Below, in pieces: positions 43,811 to 49,958 of a stretch of 49,958 bases of DNA. The notes beneath the pieces are model-generated. The model was not told the origin of the DNA. It did no database searches and saw only the letters and a list, made by a program, of their open reading frames with translations. A program made the translations under genes and the position numbers. The stretch comes from Curvibacter sp. (lineage in GTDB: Bacteria > Pseudomonadota > Gammaproteobacteria > Burkholderiales > Burkholderiaceae_C). The stretch spans positions 1 to 49,958 of the forward strand of contig JAHRYV010000022.1 of assembly GCA_020621965.1 (NCBI GenBank), in the 5' to 3' direction. The first letter of the stretch is position 1. Each line of letters opens with the position of its first letter.

Positions 43811-45094
43811 ATGAAGACCGTAAAGTTATACGCCGCCCTGCTGGTGGCGGGCCTCGCCACCGGGGTCAGCGCCCAGTCGGGCAAGGACAATCTGTCCACG
43901 CTCAAGCAGATGAAGGTCGCCACCACCGACCTCAACATTCCGCCGGTGCCCCAGGAGGGGCGCAACGCGGACGCGATACGCGCCAACCTGAAAAGCATCA
44001 AGCTGCCGCCGGGCTTCAAGATCGAGCTCTTCGCCGTGGTGCCCGATGCGCGCCACATGGCCGTGGCGCCTTCGACCAATATGCTGTTCGTGGGCACGCG
44101 CAAGACCAAGGTCTGGGCCGTGACCGACCGCAACGGTGATGGTTATGCCGACGAGGTGAAGGCCTTCGCGCCCTCGCTCAACTTCAAGGTGCCCAACGGC
44201 GTGTGCTGGACCAAGGATGGTTTTCTGGTCGTGGTCGAGCACAACCGCGTGCTCAACTTCCCGGCCGCCGAGTTCTTCTACGAGGGCCCGGACGTGGCGG
44301 TGATCGAGGTGGTGCCGCAGGGCCAGCTGGTTCCCGAGGAGGAGGAGTCCTTCAACCACGGCGCGCGCACCTGCCGCATCGGTGACGACGGCAAGCTCTA
44401 CATCACCCTGGGCCAGCCCTACAACGTGCAGCCGGCGAACAAGGTGGCGCTGTACGAGCGGCTGGGCATCGGCGGCATGATCCGCCTCGATCCCTTCGAC
44501 GGCTCCAAGCGCGAGGTGCTCGCCCGCGGCGTGCGCAACTCGGTGGGCATGGACATCAACCCGAAAGACAAGACGGTCTGGTTCACCGACAACCAGACCG
44601 ACGGCATGGGTGACGACATTCCGCCGGGTGAACTCAACCGCATCACCAAGGCCGGGGGCGAGCACTTCGGCTACCCCTACATCCATGGCAACAATGTGCC
44701 GGTTGCCGGCACCGCGGCGGCGCCGGACCTCAAGGGCATGAAGGCGCCGGCCAACTGGACCAGGCCGCAGGTGGAGTTCCCGGCCCACCAGGCCCAGCTG
44801 GGCATGACCTTCTACAACGGCAGCATGTTCCCGGCCAAGTACCGGGGCGGCATCTTCGTGGCCGCGCACGGTTCCTGGAACCGCACCAAGGCCAGCGGCG
44901 CGCTGATCAACTTCGTGCCGCTCAAGGGCGACGGCACGGCCGGCCAGTCCGAGGTCTTCGCCGAGGGCTGGCTCGACCCGAACACCGGCATCTACAAAGG
45001 CCGCCCGGTCGACGTGGCGCCGATGAAGGACGGCTCGCTGCTGATCTCGGACGACTATGCCGGCGCGATCTACCGCGTGACCTACAGCGACTGA
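43811..45094 (+). CDS. PQQ-type sorbosone/sugar dehydrogenase, soluble periplasmic
   Basis: A 427-residue paralogue of the reverse-strand dehydrogenase. A Sec signal (MKTVKLYAALLVAGLATGVS, cleaved after SAQS near 23) gives a soluble periplasmic enzyme with no lipobox. Matching motifs are LPPGFKIELFAVVPDARHMA, FNHGARTCRIGDDGKLYITL with the candidate catalytic His, GVRNSVGMDINPKDKTVWFT and the shared NGSMFPAKYRGG and GSWNRTKAS blocks. GAGGAG precedes the ATG. It is followed by a terminator, a mono-heme cytochrome and a PqqU-like receptor. The substrate (an aldose, aldehyde or sugar alcohol derivative) is not determined by sequence. Confidence 0.86.
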   Translation: MKTVKLYAALLVAGLATGVSAQSGKDNLSTLKQMKVATTDLNIPPVPQEGRNADAIRANLKSIKLPPGFKIELFAVVPDARHMAVAPSTNMLFVGTRKTKVWAVTDRNGDGYADEVKAFAPSLNFKVPNGVCWTKDGFLVVVEHNRVLNFPAAEFFYEGPDVAVIEVVPQGQLVPEEEESFNHGARTCRIGDDGKLYITLGQPYNVQPANKVALYERLGIGGMIRLDPFDGSKREVLARGVRNSVGMDINPKDKTVWFTDNQTDGMGDDIPPGELNRITKAGGEHFGYPYIHGNNVPVAGTAAAPDLKGMKAPANWTRPQVEFPAHQAQLGMTFYNGSMFPAKYRGGIFVAAHGSWNRTKASGALINFVPLKGDGTAGQSEVFAEGWLDPNTGIYKGRPVDVAPMKDGSLLISDDYAGAIYRVTYSD

Positions 45095-45143
45095 ACGCGG
45101 CGCGTCAGGCTGCGTGCGCGTAGCGCGCGGCACCGGTGACACC

Positions 45144-45176
45144 CGGCGGAGATCGCGACGATCTCCGCCGTTTTTT
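45144..45176 (+). terminator. Rho-independent terminator between dehydrogenase and mono-heme cytochrome
   Basis: CGGCGGAGATCG (45144-45155) pairs perfectly with CGATCTCCGCCG (45159-45170) around a 3-base loop, then six T residues. Only 18 bases separate its end from the cytochrome ATG at 45195, too few for a promoter, so the cytochrome and receptor need read-through or a promoter upstream of the hairpin. Confidence 0.92.
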
Positions 45177-45194
45177 CGAGTGAGGAAATTCCGA

Positions 45195-45509
45195 ATGAAG
45201 ACGACAGTCCTGGGAGGGCTGCTGCTGGCCCTGGCGGCGGCCGCGCAGGCCGATGTGGCCGCGGGCAAGGCCAAGGCGGCGGCCGCGTGCGCCATGTGCC
45301 ATGGCCCGCTGGGCATGTCCATGCAGCCGGGCGTGCCGCATCTGGCCGGGCAGCAGGAGATCTACCTGGCCGAGCAGCTCAAGCATTTCCGCAACGGCAA
45401 GCGGCCCAGCGAGGTGATGGGCGTGATCGCCAAACCGCTGAGCAATGCCGACATCGACAACCTGGCCGCCTGGTACGCGTCCGTGCAGATCCGGGTGGAA
45501 GCGCCATGA
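45195..45509 (+). CDS. Mono-heme cytochrome c
   Basis: A 104-residue periplasmic cytochrome with a short signal peptide (residues 1-19, LALAAAAQA) and one heme site CAMCH (32-36). The segment HLAGQQEIYLAEQLKHFRNG resembles one half of cytochrome c4. It probably takes electrons from the upstream dehydrogenase. GAGG lies 9 bases before the ATG. Its stop overlaps the start of the TonB-dependent receptor gene (ATGA), which ties the cytochrome and receptor into one unit. Confidence 0.9.
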   Translation: MKTTVLGGLLLALAAAAQADVAAGKAKAAAACAMCHGPLGMSMQPGVPHLAGQQEIYLAEQLKHFRNGKRPSEVMGVIAKPLSNADIDNLAAWYASVQIRVEAP

Positions 45510-47647
45510 AGCAGCGGCAACGACGAGACGGCGGGGTGCGCCCCGGCGTGCGCGCGACACTGGCGCTGCTGGTCGCCGGGGCGCCGGTCTGGAGCCCGGC
45601 GCAGACGCTGGAAGAGGTGGTGATCTCGGCCTCGCGCGCGCAGCAGCGCAGTTTCGACGCGCCGGCGGCCGTGCAGACGGTGGAGCGCGAGACCATCCAG
45701 GACGCCGGGCCGCAGGTCAATCTCTCCGAATCGCTCAGTCGTGTGCCGGGCCTGACCATCCTGAACCGGCAGAACTACGCCCAGGACCTGCAGCTGTCCA
45801 TCCGCGGCTTCGGCGCGCGCGCGGCGTTCGGCATCCGCGGCATCCGCCTGCTGATCGACGGCATTCCGGCCACCACGCCCGACGGCCAGGCCCAGGGCTC
45901 GTCGGTGGCGCTGACGTCGACCGAGCGCATCGAGGTGCTGCGCGGCCCGCTGGCCCTGCTGTACGGCAACGCCGCGGGCGGCGTGATCCAGGCCTGGACG
46001 CGGGCGGCGCCCGAAGTGCCGGAGTTCGGGCTGCAGCTCTACACCGGCTCCTACGATCTGCGCCGCACCGACTGGCAGTACGCCGGGCGCCTCGGTGCGC
46101 CGGGCGACACGGACGGCGTGGGGCTGGTGGCCGACTACAGCACTTTCGACACCGACGGCTACCGCGACAACAGCCGCACCGAGCGCAAGCAGTTCAACGG
46201 CAAGCTCAGCTTCGGGCCGAGCGCGGCGACGCGCGTGAACCTGATCTACAACCATTTCGACATGCCGCTGGCGCAGGACCCGCTGGGGCTGACGGCCACC
46301 GCGCTGGCGGCCGATCCGCGCCAGTCGCTGGCCAACCCGACGCTGCGCGTGCGCAAGATCACCAGCCAGAACCAGCTGGGCAGCTCGGTCAACCACGCGC
46401 TCGACGCGGATCGCAGCATCACGGCGCGCGTGTACTACGGCACGCGCGACAACCTGCAGTACCAGAACAACAGCTTCTGGGTCGGGCTGAACCGCAACTA
46501 CTACGGCGCCGGCCTGCAGTACAACGCGCAGACCCGCGTCGGCGCCACGCCGCTGCGCTGGGTGGCGGGCTACGAGTTCGACCGCGCGCGCGAGTGGCGC
46601 CAGGGCGGCGCGGCCGTGCTGGGTGAGAAGTCCACCACCACCCGCAGCGAGGACAACCAGTCCGAGAACAGCGACCTGTACGCCCAGGGCACGGCCCTGC
46701 TGTCCGAGCGCTGGTCGCTCACCGCCGGCCTGCGCTACAGCACGGTGCGTTTCGTCAGCGAGGACTACTACCTGGCCGACGGCCGCGACGGCTCGGGCAA
46801 CGCCAGCTACCGCGCCGCCAGCCCGGTGCTGGGCGCCACCTGGCATGCCAGCGAGCGGCTCAACGTCTACGCCAACTACGGCAAGGGCTTCGAGACGCCT
46901 ACGCTGGCCGAGGTGGCCTACCAGGACACGGGCGCGGCGGTGGTGGCCGAATTCAATCCCGCGCTCAATGCCGCCAGCAGCCAGCACTACGAGGCCGGCG
47001 CCAAGTGGGTGCCACAGCCGGGCAGCCGGGTTGATTTCGCCGTCTACCTGATCGACACCACCGACGAGATCGTGGTCTCGCGCAGCGCGGGCGGGCAGAC
47101 CGCCTACAAGAACGCGCCGGGCACGCACCGCACTGGCTGGGAGCTGGCGGGCAGCACGCTGTTCACGCCGCGGCTGCGCGGCCTGCTGTCGGCCTCGGCC
47201 ATCGACGCGCGCTACCGCCAGGCTTTCATGAACGGCGCCACCGCGGTGGCCGAGGGCAACCAGCTGCCCGGCATTCCGCAGCATTTCCTGTTTGCCGAAC
47301 TGCTGTGGGCCAGCCAGCCGCTGGACGGCGGGCGCAAGGCGCCGCGCCTGGGCAGCCAGCTGGGTGTGGAAGTGGTCAGCGCCGGCCAGATCCACGTCAA
47401 CGACAGCAACTACGACAGCGTGGCCGGCGCGACCACCCGGGCCGAGGCCTACACCGTGCTCAACCTCAAGGCCAGCCAGGCCTGGGCCCTGGGCCCGGGC
47501 CACCTCACGGCCTATGGCCGCCTGGACAACGTGAGCGACCAGCGTTATGTGGGTTCGGTCATCGTGAACCAGGCGCAGAGCCAGTTCTACGAGCCCGCGC
47601 CGGGCCGCAACTGGACGCTGGGCCTGCGCCTAACCATGCCGCTGTGA
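45506..47647 (+). CDS. pqqU: TonB-dependent receptor, PqqU (YncD)-like PQQ importer
   Basis: A 713-residue outer-membrane receptor: signal peptide to about residue 32, plug domain (about 35-150), then a 22-strand barrel ending in a terminal beta-signal (LGLRLTMPL). It is strikingly similar to E. coli YncD, now known as the PQQ transporter PqqU: both share NLSESLS, VPGL, NRQNYAQDLQLSIRGFG, GIRGIRL, DGIPAT and PDGQ in the plug, GFETPT and TDDEIVV in the barrel, and YVGSVIVN near the end. The recall is from memory of the family. The context, after two PQQ-type dehydrogenases and cytochromes, supports PQQ uptake. It overlaps the cytochrome stop by 4 bases and the convergent Crp gene by 18 bases. 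Energy would come from TonB-ExbBD, not encoded here. Confidence 0.85.
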   Translation: MKQRQRRDGGVRPGVRATLALLVAGAPVWSPAQTLEEVVISASRAQQRSFDAPAAVQTVERETIQDAGPQVNLSESLSRVPGLTILNRQNYAQDLQLSIRGFGARAAFGIRGIRLLIDGIPATTPDGQAQGSSVALTSTERIEVLRGPLALLYGNAAGGVIQAWTRAAPEVPEFGLQLYTGSYDLRRTDWQYAGRLGAPGDTDGVGLVADYSTFDTDGYRDNSRTERKQFNGKLSFGPSAATRVNLIYNHFDMPLAQDPLGLTATALAADPRQSLANPTLRVRKITSQNQLGSSVNHALDADRSITARVYYGTRDNLQYQNNSFWVGLNRNYYGAGLQYNAQTRVGATPLRWVAGYEFDRAREWRQGGAAVLGEKSTTTRSEDNQSENSDLYAQGTALLSERWSLTAGLRYSTVRFVSEDYYLADGRDGSGNASYRAASPVLGATWHASERLNVYANYGKGFETPTLAEVAYQDTGAAVVAEFNPALNAASSQHYEAGAKWVPQPGSRVDFAVYLIDTTDEIVVSRSAGGQTAYKNAPGTHRTGWELAGSTLFTPRLRGLLSASAIDARYRQAFMNGATAVAEGNQLPGIPQHFLFAELLWASQPLDGGRKAPRLGSQLGVEVVSAGQIHVNDSNYDSVAGATTRAEAYTVLNLKASQAWALGPGHLTAYGRLDNVSDQRYVGSVIVNQAQSQFYEPAPGRNWTLGLRLTMPL

Positions 47648-48340
47648 GCGCAGGCCGTCCAGGTCGAGCACACGCAGGCCGCCGTATTCGACCCGGATCA
47701 GGTCCTGCGCTTCCAGCGTGGCCAGCGCCTCGTTGACGCGCTGGCGCGACAGACCGACCAGATAGGCCAGTTCCTGCTGTGTGATGCGCAGCACCTCGCC
47801 CACGCCGGGGTAGAGCACGGGGTTGAACAACGCGGCCAGGTTGCGCGCCACGCGCAGGTCGGGGCTGCTCATGCGGTCGATCTCGCGCGCGGCGATGAAC
47901 TGGCCCAGCCGTTCGTTGAGCTGGTTCATGACGAAGCGGTTGAAGCCGATCGAGTGATCCAGCAGCCGGTGGAAGGTGTCCACCGGCAGGCCGGCCACCA
48001 GGCTGCGGCGCAAGGTCTGCACGTTGTAGCGGTAGTGCTCGCGCTTGAGCACCGTGCCCTCGCCGAACCAGCCGCCCGGCGGCAGGCCGGCAAAGGTCAT
48101 GGCCTGGCCCTCGGCGTTTTCGTTGCTCATCTTGAGCAGGCCGTCGACCACGCCGAACCAGTAGGTCACGGGCCGGCCCAGGCGGCAGATCAGGTCGCCC
48201 GGCAGGGCTTCGCTGATCTGCAGCTCGGCCACGGCGATGGTCCGTTCCTCGGGGCGCAGCAGGCCCAGCCAGGGGATGCCGGCGAGTTCGGCGACGGTCG
48301 GTGCGCGGCGGCGCTGGTGCACGCTGGGTGTTTCGTTCAT
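47630..48340 (-). CDS. Crp/Fnr family transcriptional regulator
   Basis: A 236-residue regulator. The N-terminal cyclic nucleotide-binding fold (about 25-145) includes GDLICRLGRPVTYWFGVVDG and GGWFGEGTVLKREHYRYNVQ; a long dimer helix follows; the C-terminal winged HTH has TQQELAYLVGLSRQRVNEAL. No N-terminal cysteine cluster, so it is not an oxygen-sensing Fnr. The ATG at 48340 (MNETPSVHQRRRAP) is the probable start; the frame is open further upstream. It is divergent from an acyl-CoA synthetase across 142 bases with dyads, and its 3' end overlaps the receptor gene by 18 bases. Confidence 0.88.
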   Translation of the reverse strand: MNETPSVHQRRRAPTVAELAGIPWLGLLRPEERTIAVAELQISEALPGDLICRLGRPVTYWFGVVDGLLKMSNENAEGQAMTFAGLPPGGWFGEGTVLKREHYRYNVQTLRRSLVAGLPVDTFHRLLDHSIGFNRFVMNQLNERLGQFIAAREIDRMSSPDLRVARNLAALFNPVLYPGVGEVLRITQQELAYLVGLSRQRVNEALATLEAQDLIRVEYGGLRVLDLDGLRSQRHG

Positions 48341-48363
48341 GGCCGGGGTGGGTAAATACCTAC

Positions 48364-48407
48364 TAGGGTCTACCCTAAATTGTCGTCGGAATGACAACAT
48401 GACGTCA
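48364..48407. promoter_or_regulatory. Cluster of dyads between crp-type gene and acyl-CoA synthetase
   Basis: Three dyads lie close together: TAGGGT-CT-ACCCTA (48364-48377), TTGTC-N8-GACAA (48380-48397) and the perfect 8-base palindrome TGACGTCA (48400-48407). The second is spaced like a Crp/Fnr-type half-site pair. They are good operator candidates for the adjacent regulator, controlling both divergent genes. Confidence 0.45.
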
Positions 48408-48482
48408 AATCGAGTCCTACCATGCGGGCAAGGGCGGTGCAAAAAGACCACGGACCGCCGGGTGAGCAGACAAGGAAACGGG

Positions 48483-49958
48483 ATGCAGACGACTTTTCCT
48501 CGACTTTTGATGCAGCATGCGGCCCAGCGCCCTCAGGCGCCGGCCATGCGTGAGAAGGAATACGGCATCTGGCAGACCTGGAGCTGGGCACGCGCGGCCG
48601 AGGACGTGCGCCTGATGAGCTGCGGTCTGGCGGCGCTGGGTTTCAAACCGGGGCAGAACCTGGCCATCGTCGGTGACAACCGGCCGCATCTGTACCAGGC
48701 CTTCATCGCGGCGCAAAGCCTGCGCGGCGTGCCGGTGCCCATGTACCAGGACGCGATTGCCAGCGAGATGGCCTTCGTGCTCGAAGACGCCGAGATCCAC
48801 TTCGCCTTCGCGGAAAACCAGGAGCAGGTCGACAAGCTGCTGGAGCTGCGCGAGGGCGCGCCCGGCCTGTTGCAGCACATCATCTACGACGACCCGCGCG
48901 GGCTGCGCAACTACCAGCACGAGGGGCTGATCAGCATCGAGCGGGTGTTCGAGCTGGGGCGCGCGTACGAGCAGCAACACCCGGATTTCTACCGGAACTC
49001 GGTCGAGTCGGGCCAGGCGAGCGATGTCTCGGTCATCCTCTACACCTCGGGCACGACGGGCCGGCCCAAGGGCGTGTGCCAGACCCATCAGAGTTTCATC
49101 GGCGCCGCCCAGGGCGGCGTGACGGTGGACGGCCTGGGGCCGGACGACAACATCATTTCCTACCTGCCGCCGGCCTGGGTGGGCGACCACCTGTTCTCCA
49201 TTGCCCAGTGGCTGGTGGCCGGCTTCACCATCAACTGCCCGGAGTCGGCTGGCACGGTGACCATCGACCTGCGCGAGATCGGGCCGAGTTACTACTTCGC
49301 GCCGCCGCGCGTGTTCGAGAGCATGCTGACCTCGGTCTCCATCCGCATGGAAGACGCGGCAGCGCCGAAGCGCTGGCTGTACCGCAAGTTCATGGAGGTG
49401 GCGCGGCGCTGCGGCGCCGAGATCCTGGACGGCCACCCGGTGTCGTTCACGGACCGCCTGCTGTATGCCCTGGGCACTGTGCTGGTCTACGGGCCGCTGC
49501 GCAACGTGCTGGGCCTGTCGCGCATCCGCGTGGCCTACACGGCGGGCGCGGCCATCGGGCCGGATCTGTTCCGCTTCTACCGCTCGATCGGCATCAACCT
49601 CAAGCAGCTCTACGGCCAGACCGAGACCTGCGCCTATGTCTGCATCCAGAAGAACGGTCGCGTCAAGCTCAACAGCGTGGGCGAGGCGGCGCCGGGCATC
49701 GAGATCAAGATCGCCGACAACGGCGAGGTGCTGGTGCGCGGCGTGTCGGTGCTCAAGGAGTACTACAAGCGCCCGGACGCCACCGCCGAGGTGATGGACG
49801 CGCAGGGTTATTTCCACACCGGCGACGCCGGCGTGATCGACCACGACGGCCACCTGCACATCATCGATCGGGCCAAAGACGTGGGCAAGATGGCCGGCGG
49901 CGCGATGTTCGCGCCCAACTACATCGAGAACAAGCTCAAGTTCTTCCCGCAGATCAAG
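48483..49958 (+). CDS. AMP-dependent acyl-CoA synthetase, incomplete at window end
   Basis: The frame is open from the ATG at 48483 to the window edge: 492 residues. It is a long-chain-type acyl-CoA synthetase. The P-loop SVILYTSGTTGRPKGVCQTH is near residue 180; NIISYLPPAWVGDHLFSIAQ, LKQLYGQTE (adenine motif), YFHTGDAGVIDHDGHLHIID and RAKDVGKMAGG follow. The small C-terminal lid domain is cut after FFPQIK, so about 100-150 residues are missing. AAGGAAACGGG before the ATG is a good ribosome binding site. It activates a fatty, branched or aromatic acid to its CoA ester. It is divergent from the Crp/Fnr gene, its likely regulator. Confidence 0.9.
   Translation, partial: MQTTFPRLLMQHAAQRPQAPAMREKEYGIWQTWSWARAAEDVRLMSCGLAALGFKPGQNLAIVGDNRPHLYQAFIAAQSLRGVPVPMYQDAIASEMAFVLEDAEIHFAFAENQEQVDKLLELREGAPGLLQHIIYDDPRGLRNYQHEGLISIERVFELGRAYEQQHPDFYRNSVESGQASDVSVILYTSGTTGRPKGVCQTHQSFIGAAQGGVTVDGLGPDDNIISYLPPAWVGDHLFSIAQWLVAGFTINCPESAGTVTIDLREIGPSYYFAPPRVFESMLTSVSIRMEDAAAPKRWLYRKFMEVARRCGAEILDGHPVSFTDRLLYALGTVLVYGPLRNVLGLSRIRVAYTAGAAIGPDLFRFYRSIGINLKQLYGQTETCAYVCIQKNGRVKLNSVGEAAPGIEIKIADNGEVLVRGVSVLKEYYKRPDATAEVMDAQGYFHTGDAGVIDHDGHLHIIDRAKDVGKMAGGAMFAPNYIENKLKFFPQIK

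Noticed and set aside
45362-47503. A 713-codon reverse reading frame
   Set aside because: It is antisense to the PqqU-like receptor and has no recognisable domain.

Overview
The window comes from a GC-rich beta-proteobacterium, most likely Burkholderiales and probably Comamonadaceae. The reasons are the classical spc/alpha ribosomal order, a lone Bug-type receptor, an ETHE1-rhodanese fusion, several LIV-type receptors and TRAP genes, and a typical beta-proteobacterial protein style. No prophage, insertion sequence, CRISPR array or plasmid gene was seen. The window looks chromosomal.

Layout. Bases 1-8664 hold the end of the spc operon and the alpha operon (rplN end, rplX, rplE, rpsN, rpsH, rplF, rplR, broken rpsE, rpmD, rplO, secY, infA, rpmJ, rpsM, rpsK, rpsD, rpoA, rplQ), then an initiator tRNA and a strong terminator. 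Bases 8.9-14.2 kb carry an orphan LIV-type receptor, an M20 amidohydrolase and a reverse-strand run of an exported FAH-fold protein, a persulfide dioxygenase-rhodanese fusion and coaX. Bases 14.4-18.2 kb are a DctPQM TRAP transporter. Bases 18.2-21.9 kb are a reverse-strand DUF6352, SLAC1/TehA channel and GMC oxidoreductase group. Bases 22-26.6 kb are a signalling block: a metallophosphoesterase overlapping a Ser/Thr kinase-Usp fusion, an HD-GYP protein and an SrkA-like kinase. Bases 26.7-30.5 kb hold a Bug receptor, a ModA-like protein without signal peptide, a membrane-anchored HEPN-like protein, a bestrophin and a mini AraC-type protein. Bases 30.6-35.2 kb are a complete LIV-type ABC transporter (livG-livF-receptor-livH-livM, reverse strand). 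Bases 35.5-41.5 kb hold a WYL regulator, a VOC protein, a propeller membrane protein, htpG (frameshifted at its end) and an RluF-like enzyme.

The most interesting part is 41.5-47.7 kb. Two paralogous PQQ-type sugar/sorbosone dehydrogenases are transcribed divergently from one 299-base region. Each is followed by an intrinsic terminator and then, 14-18 bases later, by a c-type cytochrome gene. The forward arm continues by a 4-base overlap into a TonB-dependent receptor that closely resembles Escherichia coli YncD/PqqU, the PQQ importer. I read this as a self-contained module that takes up PQQ from outside, loads periplasmic dehydrogenases and passes electrons to cytochromes. No pqq biosynthesis gene is in the window. 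A Crp/Fnr regulator and a divergent, incomplete acyl-CoA synthetase close the window.

Two conserved genes are damaged: rpsE lacks its first ~45 codons and start, and htpG has two frame changes in its last ~40 codons. Both look more like assembly or sequencing faults than biology.
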